Shown piece by piece: positions 37,425 through 48,960 of a DNA stretch of 64,000 bases (positions are counted from its first letter, which is position 1; every line of letters begins with the position of its first letter). Origin of the DNA: Azolla caroliniana (Eukaryota > Polypodiophyta); assembly GCA_043228905.1 (NCBI GenBank), contig JBHGNT010000005.1:4650001-4714000 (forward strand), written 5' to 3'. The notes beneath the pieces are model-generated. The model searched no databases and had not been told where the DNA came from. It saw only the letters and a list, made by a program, of their open reading frames with translations. A program made the position numbers and the translations under genes.

Positions 37425-38340
37425 TTTTATTAGTCGTTATTCGTGGATTCATGGGTATAGTTGTTTTTTGCATTAGACCATGTCTAAGAGATAGAGCATA
37501 TGCAACATCCTCCTTTTCATATAACATTGGTTGACCTTGAACAACTGCCCACAATATTGCCCCTCAAGTAATATTGCTTGAGGATGTATTGGTCTTTATA
37601 ACTTTAAGATTCTTTTCCATCTTTCCATCTTTCCATCTCAACTCCACAAACTTAGCAATGTCCACTGGATGCACACAAAATTGACACATATTGTCTACAT
37701 TCATCCCCTTTTCTCCGCTCATTGCCTATCAAAACCGTTATGTTTGACCAGTAGATTAATCAAAATCTTTTCGCAACCCAATAATTTGATCCTACACTTG
37801 TTGTAGGAACTCGTAAATTTTAGAAAATCACGTTATTTGGTTGTGAGTTATGAATATTCATTTAATAGCAATCATCATTTTTAAAAGAACTACACCTTGT
37901 TCATTGAAGATGGTTTTTTTAACTCGAAGTTTTAACTCTAGATGTTGAATATCATCCTTTATGTTATCCAAAGAACCTCTCAGGTTATGCAAAATCTTTG
38001 TCCAAATCTGTCAAAATTTCAATAATTGTATGAGTTGGTCTTTCTAACATATTTTGGAATACCTTCAAACACCTAGCCTTCCAAAATTTCCAAATTGTGA
38101 TATTACATACACTTTGCCATATTTCAAATTTACCGCTTGCTAGTTGTGGATTCCGGGGTATAGTTGTTTTTCTGCATCAAACCATGCCTTAGAGAAAGAT
38201 CATTTGCAACATCATATTGCTCATATAACATTTGTTGACCTTGTACACTGCCCCATAATATCGTACTCACGTATGCACTGCTCGAGGATATGCTAGTATT
38301 AATAGTTTTAAGATTCTTTTCCATATTTCCGTTTCCAAAT
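37425..38340 (-). mobile_element. LINE C-terminal/zinc-binding relics with a ~205-bp direct repeat
   Basis: Minus-strand frames include EKGMNVDNMCQFCVHP (~37670-37740, an RVT zinc-binding motif) and KFWKARCLKVFQN (~38060-38095), both found intact in the LINE relics at 40387 and 42744. Segments 37425-37640 and 38130-38340 are diverged direct copies of each other. No continuous frame remains. Confidence 0.65.
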
Positions 38341-38439
38341 CACATGCTTGTTGGAACTGTCTTGATGATGATATGGATAAATTTGATAGCACATGCAAAT
38401 AAATGTACAGAGGGGAGAATGGAACTATTCGAGTGATCA

Positions 38440-38680
38440 CTGATAACAGGGCACCTACAATAAATGCCCATAAGCAGAAATTTGGAGATCTATGGATGTT
38501 GCTTGCACCCATTATCATATGGAGCATATGGACAACAAGATGTACCAGGGTATTTTCAGCAAACAAACGGCCTCCAACAGAATCTATTAAGCTAATATGG
38601 CACACATTAATAACTATATTGAGGGCCCAATATGAGCAGATTGATGGAACCATAGAACGTAATATTCGTGTTTGTGGAAG
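38440..38680 (+). mobile_element. LINE C-terminal fragment (plus strand)
   Basis: Within the frame 38403-38882 the segment FGDLWMLLAPIIIWSIW, TRCTRVFSANKRPP and IWHTLITILRAQYEQIDG parallels PDIWMLIAGFTLWYVW, ARCLKVFQDLVWPP and IWFALISYLRWQLDEV of the relic at 42744. The frame downstream of ~38700 is CT-repeat noise. Confidence 0.6.
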
Positions 38681-39757
38681 CATTCAAACGTTTGAAAAGG
38701 GAAAAATACGTGTTCCTTTTCTTTTTACTTTTTTTTACTTCTCTCTCTCTCTCTCTCTCTCTCTCCTCCTCATGAATCTTCTTCTACTACTCACGATCAG
38801 CACGCCACTCATCCGCCATATCTTGGTGGCCACGATTTCTTCCACCATTATGTTGTGTTTCTTGATCCTCCTTCCCACCTAGTCTACAGGTATGGCTATG
38901 GTGATCTTCTTTACAACAATTCTGCCGCCAGGCCATGGATACAATGCTCCATGGCGTTTGCTACATCTCAACCTCCTCAATATAATTCATGGAGAGCGAT
39001 GTGGAGCTCTGGGAAGTAGGTGTAGCTCATGATCGTGGAGAGGATGAGGGAGGAGATCCTTACAGCCAGGGACATGCTCAGAGCCAACATTAATCTCAAG
39101 GACAACATGATGATGAGCAAGAAGAACATAAGCTTGATCCACCATGTCAAATAGAATCGGATGCTAGAACCAGATGAATCATAGTCATGGTGATCCTCAA
39201 AATAAGATGAATCATAATCATGGACCATGGTGATCCTTAGAAATAAAAATAGAGTCAGTCATCACGATGATGGCGGTGATCAAAATAATAGGAAGAATCT
39301 GAGGGGGACGAAGAGAAGGAAGGTGAATGGTCCTGGTAATACTGCCATAGAAGTTGAAGCTTTAGTTGATAGCTCATAACACCTGCCACTCTCTTGCTCT
39401 CTGTCCTTCTTTCTCTCTCTTTCTAATGTTTAGTACTTTAATAATTTCTAAAGTATTGAAACTTGATGACATGTGATTCAATCAATACCATTCTTATCTA
39501 TCCAATCCAACATTGAGATGATTTACCATACACGTATGATTAAATCATTCTTGAATGCAAATGCACGTATGATACGTATGGTTCATTCTATGGATGGAAT
39601 AGATGATGCTTCACAATTAATGATGTTGAATTTCAGAAAACAATGGTGTACTACACCGATGGCTGCAGAAACTGGAGTGGATATACGTTGGTTGTACGTA
39701 GTACCTAGATGGTTGTTCCCCCCTCCCATTAGATGAAAGAGGGGCGTGAATGACATG

Positions 39758-40254
39758 TAACAATCGGTTTGAGAGGGTCCAAACCGAACTGTTTAAAAAT
39801 TTTGAAACTTGAACCGAATTGAATCGAACCACGAAACTGTTAAACCAAACCGACAAACATTTTTCAAACCGTTAAACCATTAAATCGTAAAAACCACGGT
39901 TTTGTGGTTCGGTTTTGGTTTTAAACATATGTCAAATTTTAATTTTAAAATTTTAAAATTTTATAAATTTATAATATTTCATTATTTTTAAAATTTTAAA
40001 ATTTAAAGATGTTCCTAAAATGTGAGAATAAGGTCTAAAAAGGAAAATATTATTTAAAAACAATTTTAAAATTTTGTTTACAAAAAAAAAAAAAAAAAAA
40101 CCGTTTAACCGTTTAAAACCGCGGTTTCTGACCGTTGAAACCGAACCGAACCGTTTACAAAAACTGAAACCTGAACCAACCGAACCGAATCGAACCGTTG
40201 AAACCGTAGTTTCGCGGTTTGGTTCGGTTCAAACCAAACCATTGCCGATTGTTA
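39758..40254. mobile_element. hAT-type MITE (497 bp) with 8-bp target-site duplication
   Basis: Ends are perfect 10-bp terminal inverted repeats TAACAATCGG and CCGATTGTTA. Flanking bases 39750-39757 and 40255-40262 are identical (ATGACATG), an 8-bp target-site duplication as made by hAT transposases. Inside, subterminal arms are full of AACCGAACCG and its complement around an AT-rich core, with a poly-A run at ~40081-40100. This layout is typical of plant hAT MITEs whose ends read TA...CAATCGG. It encodes no protein. The frame at 40074-40295 is repeat translation. Confidence 0.88.
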
Positions 40255-40386
40255 ATGACATGAGAAACCTAGAGAACAAACATGTGGGCTATTGAGTGTA
40301 AGATAAATAAGTGATGTAGCCCATATGGAAGTAGGTAATGACTACTTGTTAAAGGGACTAAAGTTGTGTATTGAATGTCATTTTAA

Positions 40387-40590
40387 CTAATGGAGTATAT
40401 TCTTATTTGGTAATAAATAAAATAAAATAAAATAAACACAACTCCACAAACAATGCTTAGTTGTCTCCACAAGATGCTTACAAAAACGACACATTTTGTC
40501 TGCATTCACCCCCTTTTCTCCATTCTTAACTAGTATAGCTTTATGGATCAATAACCATCTAAAACAAGCAATTGTCCTACTCATTTGTAT
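40387..40590 (-). mobile_element. LINE zinc-binding-domain fragment
   Basis: The minus-strand frame reads ACFRWLLIHKAILV, NGEKGVNADKMCRFC and KHLVETTKHCLWSC. This is the C-x2-C...H-x-C pattern of the reverse-transcriptase zinc-binding (zf-RVT) region at LINE ORF2 C-termini. Only this segment survives. Confidence 0.7.
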
Positions 40591-41500
40591 GCCCTACAAC
40601 CATAGAATGAACCATACGTGCATTCGCATTCAAGAATGATTCAATCAAACGTGTATGGAAAATCATCGCAAAGTTGGATTGGATTTATAAATTGGAAAAA
40701 AAATAAAGATTGAAACTAAATATTAGGAAGCACGAACATAAAAATCAAATAATTGAAAGACATAATTGTATTCAAAAACGCGTTTATGCAAGCATACAAA
40801 CGTTTGATAAAGGGAAAGTAAGCAATGTAAAATACCTTGCCCCTGAACTACGAGTAGCACTTGCTCTGTCATGGATAGACAATCTGATCCGATTTGCTGA
40901 ATATACATACCTCTGAAAGTAGAAGCAAAAGCGAAAGTGAGAGTGAAAGTGGAAGTATGGCCAGTTCCATGACCTTTCAGGACTCCTACTACTGGGGATC
41001 GGATCGCCCTTAGTTATCATTTTGGAAATTTACAACTCATTTGTTCTTTTGGATGGTATTCCGATAAGTTGGTAGGAGAGAGAGGGTGGGTTAGTGCATT
41101 GGAACCCACCGCCGCAATAGCCGGGGGTTCCTGGATGAAGACTTCAGAGGAGTCAGAAAGGTAGTTAAATTGTGCGAATAATCCCCTGAAAGATTTTGGA
41201 CCTTAAAAGTCGAAGCAGGCCGCCAAAAAAAAAACAAAGATTTGCGTAAGGTTGAAAAACAACCTGTCCACTGCTTTAAGGTGGCAAATGAAGAAAGAGC
41301 TAAACAATGAGAGCTGAGCAAAGCAAGCAGAGAAACAGCATACGACAACGCATCTTTTTTATGCGGAGGGCTAAACCCCCACCAACTGTGCGTTAGCGGG
41401 AAGATGAAGCCCAACCGTGTGTTAACAACGGCGGTATGGTTTTAATCCGAGCTAAAAATCCGCCTTCTGAGCTTGTTTTTGCTTTTTCATTATTAGAAAT
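40591..41500. other. Unassigned intergenic sequence
   Basis: No gene recognised. Segment 40950-41420 is more GC-rich than its surroundings and carries frames on the minus strand (41091-41414) without family resemblance. It could be a decayed element. Confidence 0.4.
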
Positions 41501-41620
41501 TAGCTCGCCCTAGTGATAAGTTGTTGTGTTACTATTGCCTGTGTCTTAGGTTTGAATCCTAATATTCTCACCTCTCCCTCCCTCTCTCTCTTTTAGTGTC
41601 ATAGTAAAATTTTATGTTTG
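41501..41620 (+). mobile_element. tRNA-derived SINE-like segment
   Basis: TAGCTCGCCCTAGTGATAAG (41501-41520) resembles a pol III A box. GGTTTGAATCC (41549-41559) is one base off the B-box consensus GGTTCGAATCC. The spacing suits a tRNA-like promoter, followed by a pyrimidine-rich tract. No cloverleaf closes, so it is not a tRNA gene. 3' end and target-site duplication were not found. Confidence 0.4.
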
Positions 41621-42743
41621 TGTCATGTTTTCTTCATATTCTCAAATATACATTTTATGAGTTTTTGAATGTTTGATTATAATTTATAATGACATATTTT
41701 GATTCAATCTCTATAGTTAATACTCATTTTTTTGTAAAGTTCTAAAGTGAAGAAATTGATACCTTCACTAGATGCGAGATGGGAAAATAAAAGGAGGAAA
41801 GAATTGATACCTAGCTACTACAAGGTCTCCATATGACAAAACTATCTTCTTCCTTTGCTACGAATACGACATACTCCCTTGGTATAATTGCAATATTTTT
41901 AAAAATAAGTAACATTTGGGGAAGTTTTGACTTTTTTGAAGGATTTTTTTATTTTACCCATTTGTATTGCAATTGGTTGATATGGGTGAGTGCTATCACC
42001 ATACCTATGAGACAGTGGTAGACATGGTTGTTTTATGCGATTGAAGCTTGATTTCGGATGAATGTTGGCGTTGAAATTCAACTATGGACTTATTTTATTC
42101 TATACTAGTGGAAACAAGGAATAAGTTTGCAATACCACAAGGATTTTACAATGACAAGCTAATTGAATGTACCACCTAGCTATGTTAGATCTATTGATAA
42201 ATCTGCCTCCTAAATTTATAGATGGGGATGTATTATTAACATATTCAAGTATATATACATTATGATGCTATTTATTTACCGAAGTCCACAAATACTATGT
42301 GTTCTTTTTTTCTAAACAAAGGGATGACATTGTATCAAAACCCCTCCCTCATGGATGATCATGATTTCTTGGGGCTCAATAAGAAATGCCTTCATAAAAT
42401 CCTTCTAATTGTAAGCATTTCCAATGATCTAATGAGCTTTAATGTGCACCTTTTTTAACATATGTACTTTCTTTTTCTTTTTTCTTTTTTTTTCCAAAAT
42501 GAAGCTACTATCCCATTACTTAGGAAGGATTATTACAAAGAGACTGTACGAGGAGGCTTATACATATATCAGGGAATATCCCTCCGATCAAGTTCAAGAA
42601 AATGAGACTAGTTACATCGCCTTTCGGATTGAATACTTAATGTAAGTACCTATAGCTAAAAACGGTTCCCTTGAGTGATGGCTAGTATGAGACAACTCCT
42701 GGGGTCGACAGCGAAGGGAGGGTGGTAAGTGAGTCGGAAACAG

Positions 42744-43700
42744 CTAGCGTGGGGGCTGGTGGTTCCACCTCGGGCCACTTCCTCGTGTCACCATAGGCGT
42801 GTTCCGCCATTTCTGCCAAAAGCGCAAACGGGTAGTAACCACGTCATTGGAATGGCTGCAAACCTCGTCCAATTGCCATCGTAGGTAGCTGATAAGCGCA
42901 AACCATATGTCCATGATCACTTCCTCCGGGGGCCACACCAGATCCTGAAAGACCTTTAGGCAACGCGCTTTCCATACATACCACAGGGTGAAGCCTGCGA
43001 TCAACATCCAAATGTCCGGGAACCTAGGGGATGCGGACTGCAAGCCTCTCTCAAATCGAATCTTGGCGATTTCGCCTCTCATGCATACGTAGCACTAACT
43101 ATCCGCATTGAGGCGTCCGTCCACCTATCAACGAAGTGATCAAGCCATGCCGCAACACTCCACGATGTTGTTCCTTCCACTTCACATGCCACAAGGAGGC
43201 GAGTCACTCTATCCCATACCTTTTGAGCTTGAGGGCAATCCCATAGACAATGCCTCAGAGTCTCAATAGGTGAATGGCAAAGTGGACAGCCTAACGGGCC
43301 ACCACATTTACCTAGTCATTCGCCAATGGGAACCATGGTCCACATTATGACCATTTTGCCACTAAAAAAACTTTATCTTTTCTGGCATGTGGAGACGCCA
43401 GAGACCCTTCCAAAAGGTAATGAGCAACTCATCAGGGATGCCCAATGTACGCCAACCATTGCGTAAGGGGTCGTCTAGCTGCAGTTAAAAAGTTCGGCCT
43501 AGTTTAGTGTTGTACTCGAAGAAATGGCGAAATCTGCCATCATGTTTCCAACTGAAATCCCCTGGGTCCCATTCTTGTTCGACAAGGGGACAACAACCAT
43601 ATACCCATAACTTCCAATGGGGTTCCACCTTAGCAACATCCGGGTTTGTCTTCCACATGTACTTAATAGCACATCCATTCCATTACACATCTTATAATAT
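42744..43700 (-). mobile_element. LINE ORF2 3' region relic with zf-RVT
   Basis: Reading the minus strand from high to low coordinate: FWKGLWRLHMPEKIKFF (~43350-43400), then GCPLCHSPIETLRHCLWDC (~43245-43300, zinc ligands intact), then WDRVTRLLVACEVEG and WLDHFVDRWTDASMR. After a one-base frame change comes the 112-aa frame 42744-43082 with IWMLIAGFTLWYVWKARC and WQLDEV. This is the best-preserved LINE piece in the window, with only a few lesions, and has higher GC than its surroundings. Confidence 0.8.
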
Positions 43701-45980
43701 AATATATGTACTTAATATTGTTGAAGAAAATGTGGGAATGTAATAATAATTGAATGTTTCATAATGCATGCTTGCATTTAAGTTCTCAATCGATGACTTG
43801 GATTGCTGTGTTGCCAATAAATGAAAGCATTCCCTTTATACATTCATTAAAAATAAATTTGGAAACGAAAGCATAAATGTGATGGAATCAATAGTTGGTT
43901 TGGAAAAGCATTCATGTGTTGCCATCAAGATGATTACAATAACAAATCTCCATCACCTTTTTCTCGAGAAATGGCTTTACAAATGCATCTTTCCTCAAAT
44001 CAAGGGTTGAAAATGATAATATTACTTATGGAAAACATTAAACATACGTGATTAAAAAGTCAGATTACAATTGTTTCACGATTGACGACATGTGGAAAGC
44101 AAAATATTACCCATCATTAGTCTAGATTGTTCCCAAATGTTAAGGACTTGATGCCATCACTGTTATATATCCTTGTCAAGTGGTTATAATACTTGAGTTG
44201 GTTCACAAGGTTCTTAGGTTGAGTCCAATAAGGTTGTGTGGATTATATTAGTATCGTTGCATGCTATTTGAAGGGGCAATATGGTGGTGGTACTATGAGA
44301 ACCACCTTATTGACTTTTGTCATATGATGGATGTACTCACAAGGATTCAAACATAAAGCAATGATCCTAATCAAGAGCCATCATAAGATATACAAGAAGA
44401 GTTTGTCTCAACATTAACTGATTGGCAAAAGTACTTGCAAACTCAATAAATAATAAAAATACAACGCATTAAGAGCTCAAAGATGAGATAACGGTGTCAA
44501 TCAAGGGGCTAAAGTACTCGAACACTTTAATACATACTTCAAATGTCACCACCAATAATTCTTTGAAACATTCAAGTCATGTTTTTTATTAGCATGAGTG
44601 ACAAGATTATATTACAAAATAAGTGATACATATTGATGTGAGAATGGACAAACATGTTTTTTAACTAAGAAAGCATGTGCCCTTTGCGGACACAAACATC
44701 TCAACTTTCAAGCAATGGGTTTGTCTCGATCTACTATAAACTACTTCTTAACTTTGGTTTGGAGTTATACACATTAATATTTAGCTTTGTCCACAATATG
44801 AAGAGGATTTTTATTTACAAACTCTTCATCGTGCTAATTTAGGATTAGAGTCTAGACACATACCATTTTTAACTGTGCTACTAGTTTTAGCTTGAGTTGC
44901 TTGCAAAAATAAAAACTAATGTTGACAACAACACTAGAGAGGGATCATTCTAAGAAATCTTCATAGTCATTGATTGAGTTCACGAACAATTCGATTTTAT
45001 AACAAATGGAATGAGTTTGTTTTTGGAAAAAAAAACAATTCGATTCTAAAAAGTGGCTTTATAATATTGACATAGAACATTTTTGCATGATACAAGGATA
45101 ACATTACTCTTTAAAGCCATTGGCAAAAGTCAATAAGGCTTTGTTTTGCTATTTTTACTATATTTGGCAATTTCAAGCGTAGACGGTGCTTTATATGTAT
45201 ATATTTTTATAAGAATGCCACACCATTGAATTATTTGGAATTCCTCTCAACATGTACCGTGTACGGCAATATTTTAGAAGTGTTGCCTTATTTTAAGTTG
45301 ATTTTCAAACACTTTTATTAGATCGACGCTATGGAAAGAACACTATCGTTCACATAGAATGATATCTAGTGAATCATTTACATGGTGTAAAAATGTCATA
45401 TTTCCAATTTTATTTAAACCTAGCTATGTATTTTTTTTTATTTTCCCAAAAAACCTCCTTCCATTAGTTATAAAATTTTATAGATGAGAATGTTATATAC
45501 AAATCCCAGTAGTATTATTTATGTACATGTAACTATTGTGAAAATATATTTTTCTTGCGAGAATTTCAAACATATACAATATCTTGTTAATTACTCTAAC
45601 ATTTGTTTCATTAAGCTAATAATAAATATACAATCTAGATGATGAACCTGTGCTTGAGCCAAAAAATAGAGGAGCCATTTGCAAATCAAAAGATTCGCAA
45701 CCTTCACGGCATGTGCTTAAATTATCTAGAAAGCTAGGATATACTTCACATGTTTGCATTATATAGAATTTGTTTGATCCCAACGCCTTGCCCCTGGACC
45801 CAAAAAACAACCTTTTAACACCAAGGTTTACAACCAACACACTTACACCTTTTGTCTTGTTTAACAAATTCCATTGAATCTCCAATAATGGGTCATGTGA
45901 TTATTCACTAATTAACAATCAACAATGTCTAATGCAATTCATCATTCTTGGAAATGTAATGCATTTGGACTTGTATAGGG
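43701..45980. other. Decayed repeat-rich stretch, possible gag relic
   Basis: Mostly AT-rich with no frame over 90 codons. Around 44270-44330 the plus strand reads AIWWWYYENHLIDFCHMMD, loosely like a retrotransposon gag capsid segment, but the match is too weak to classify. Confidence 0.3.
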
Positions 45981-45981
45981 T

Positions 45982-46275
45982 TCCAAAATCACTAACATGA
46001 TATACCATGCCTTTGTCTAATGTTAGAACTCACATTATTAGGGCATCCCATAATTGGTAAAGCATATCATTAACCTCAATCATGGTAAGATAGGAAGTTA
46101 CAAATACTATAGTCTATTTATTTATTCTTAATTGATTTTCGAGAACATGTCTATTCGCGTTTTCAAAGAAAACTGGGATATCATATAAACTATATATTAA
46201 TAAGATCAAAGTTGTGTGACTTAATAAAGGAGTCCTCTGCTACATACCGAAACAATCTTAGAATGTACCCTTGTT
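45982..46275 (-). pseudogene. Ectopic unprocessed fragment of the alpha/beta-hydrolase gene
   Basis: Segment 45982-46080 aligns with 20691-20790 of the hydrolase gene (intron 9 into the exon 9 end). Segment 46170-46260 aligns with exon 8 around 21088-21160, including the stretch encoding QPHHSDLIYEAY in decayed form. Order and strand match the parent. Most of exon 9 is deleted. Intron sequence is retained, so this came from DNA duplication and not from retroposition. Confidence 0.65.
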
Positions 46276-48219
46276 GATGTGTTTTTCTCATACATAATCT
46301 AGAGACTACTTCTACCGTCTAAATGAGCTTATGAATCCATGTTTTTGGTTTATCCTTGTGCTTCATGCTTCATGCTTCCCTTTAAATTTGTACATGCTTC
46401 TGGTTTATCCTTTTGCCTTTAAATTTGTGGCTTCATGCTTCCCTTTTTCATTCGTACATACATTGTCTCTGTCTACCTTCCCACATACACACCACATGAC
46501 CCTTTCGAGATTTCTACTATCTAGTCAAGAACTACTTCCTAAGAATATATTACTTGGAATTACGCAACTTTGTGTGGAACCCTAGTTCCTTCCAACACAA
46601 CATGCATCACCAACTTATTTTGGGGGCTTCAAGATGAGCTTGTAAGGATAAGGCTAGATGATTGGTTGATCAATATATGACTAATGAACCCCTAACATTT
46701 TCACTTGTACGAATTTCCCCTCCTCTTCACTAGATTATAATATTTTTACTTGTCTATAATAGCTTGAAAGAACCTCAGTTTACTATATCAAGCTTTGTAT
46801 AATGGCAAGGTGAGGGGATGATTTGTAACCAATGATCCATTGGCATTTCAACTTGTATAGTTCGACCCGCCTCCTCGCTTGGTTTTTACTTAGAGATAGT
46901 AGTTGAGCATAACCTAGACTTACTCCTACACCATGTGTTATATCATAATAAGTCACAAACTTCCTTAACAAATACATCAAACCTCTTGATTCTCACATTC
47001 AAACTATCATGCGTACACTCACACTTCTCTAGGTCTTGTGGCTAAAGTCATTTGATTCAAGCATCCATGCTTCCATTAGTACACCACCCTAGTTAGGGCC
47101 TCACCCACAACCTACATCAAGGCCCTACCAAGCACGAGATCATCAATATTTGGGTATGGGTTACAACTTATCATCCTACCCTTATCCTATTAATGAGACT
47201 TCAAATGTATGGTCAATATATGGTTCATCTCGATATATGATTTTTTCTAGAAAGATCCAAAGTGATTAATTGTTTTCAACACTTGGCGAAGTTAGGTAGA
47301 CATATTATTCTCAATAAGAATCGTAAGCATTATTCTTGGGAGGTTTATTGGAATGTTCAAGGGAATTTTTTATCATTTCTTGAGGAATCTTTGGAGTCAG
47401 ATTTGGACTAAACTAATAGCTTAAAGAATTACAACTTTATAATGGTTGTTGGTTTGATGTAGAGTTCTAGTTGGAATGCAGTGACTTCATGCTAAGGTAG
47501 GTTGTTCGGTTTGCCAATCATAGGAATTGATTCATCATTGCTTTTGGGAGCGTACATCGATGAAAAAGTTATGAAGTAGGAGTTTGAGAATTGTATAAGG
47601 AGTTATGGAATAGATTGGTTCCAATAATTGCATGGCTTTTATGGATAGGATGGGGTGTACATATGTTTCAATGTCAAATAATACCGGTTGAAGAAATCAT
47701 CAAAATTGGTATGGTCATTAAAAGCCAAATATGATAGTATTGCTACACATATGGATTCTAGATTGTTATTACAAATTTCTTTTCAGAAGCTTTGAAGTTG
47801 TATTCCAGTTTTTCGATGAGTAGATTGTAAGATGATCTAGCAGTTCCCCCCCCTTCGTTGGTTGTTCTCCGTTGTAAGTTTGGATGTATATAGATTCATC
47901 TCCTTAGCCTCTTTAGGGAAGGATCTATGGTTGCCCATTGAATTTTACAAGAGGGGTTTAGGAAGTATCTTGGCTTTCTTTCCACATACTTTGTATGTTG
48001 TAGCAAATTTGGTTTTCTTATCTAATGGAAGGATATTCTTTTTTGAAAAATATAAATGTATGTGGTTCATCTCACCTTAGTCTAGCTAAAGCATAATCCA
48101 CTATCCATGCTCAGTGGTTATGGCACACATAACTGGTATACAAGCAACATTAACAAGTTCTTCAAGGTTGACCTCGGTGTTACTCGCCTTGAGTTGACAC
48201 ACATGTATACATGTGCATA
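46276..48219. other. Gene-poor stretch with no supported gene
   Basis: Short repeated phrases around TTCATGCTTCCCTTT occur at 46365-46455. Plus-strand sequence at 47240-47800 gives broken frames, some retroelement-like, but none diagnostic. Confidence 0.35.
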
Positions 48220-48960
48220 CGTCTAATTGTCTTCGCCACCTAATACTTTGTCCTTCGTTGAATTATTTTCATTGTTTTTTGCAACCAATTCCAAGCCACA
48301 AACATGATCACAATAGCGTAGATAAATTTGTGCCTTGCAATTGAAGTAAAAGATACACAAAATCCAGTTGCTTCCACCATATGCATACCCTTTAGATAGA
48401 TAGAAGCCTTGACTTGTATTTATCCATAGATCCATCAAACTTGTACTTAGTTTTCCAAACCCACTTTGTGCCTTGACTTTCAAAGGGGGTTTTTCATCTA
48501 GGCACAAAGTTAACATAAATAAAGTCAACATATCTTGAAAGTTGATCTAGGGGTGATGGAATTTATTTGGTCTCACCTTGCCCTCTACATGATCAACATC
48601 TCTAGACCCCCACTCTTGCTCTTATTCCACCTTATGGCCATTTGTAATGTAATTTTCTTAGGATGTCTCAAATCTCCAACTCGAGGTATCTGAACCTTTA
48701 TTCAAATTTGTATCTTGTCACTTTCGTTCCTACTAAGTGTCCCTTGGTTTTCTTGGTGTCTAGTTTTGTCTTACATTTATCAAACACATGCACCCAAGGT
48801 GTACAACCAAGCGTTCAAAGATGAATGGTTTGAGGTATCTTCCTTGAGCATGCTTCTAATGGAGTCAACCAATCCAAAATACTCATGTATCCAAACTTGA
48901 GTGAGTCTATCATCTTCATCCAAACGACTCCAACATTGTGGACTTCGTGAACGTCATAGT
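48220..48960 (-). mobile_element. Ty1/copia retrotransposon relic
   Basis: The minus strand encodes VHVFDKCKTKLDTKKTKGH (48735-48800), the copia integrase C-terminal motif, then GTKWVWKTKYKFDGSMDKYK followed by SRLLS (48395-48475), the hallmark start of copia reverse transcriptase. Stops and frameshifts separate them. No LTRs were located. Confidence 0.75.

Noticed and set aside
40074-40295. 73-aa Lys/Pro/Asn-rich frame
   Set aside because: Translation of poly-A and AACCG arms of the hAT MITE.
41501-41560. tRNA gene
   Set aside because: A/B-box-like sequences only. The acceptor and anticodon stems do not pair.
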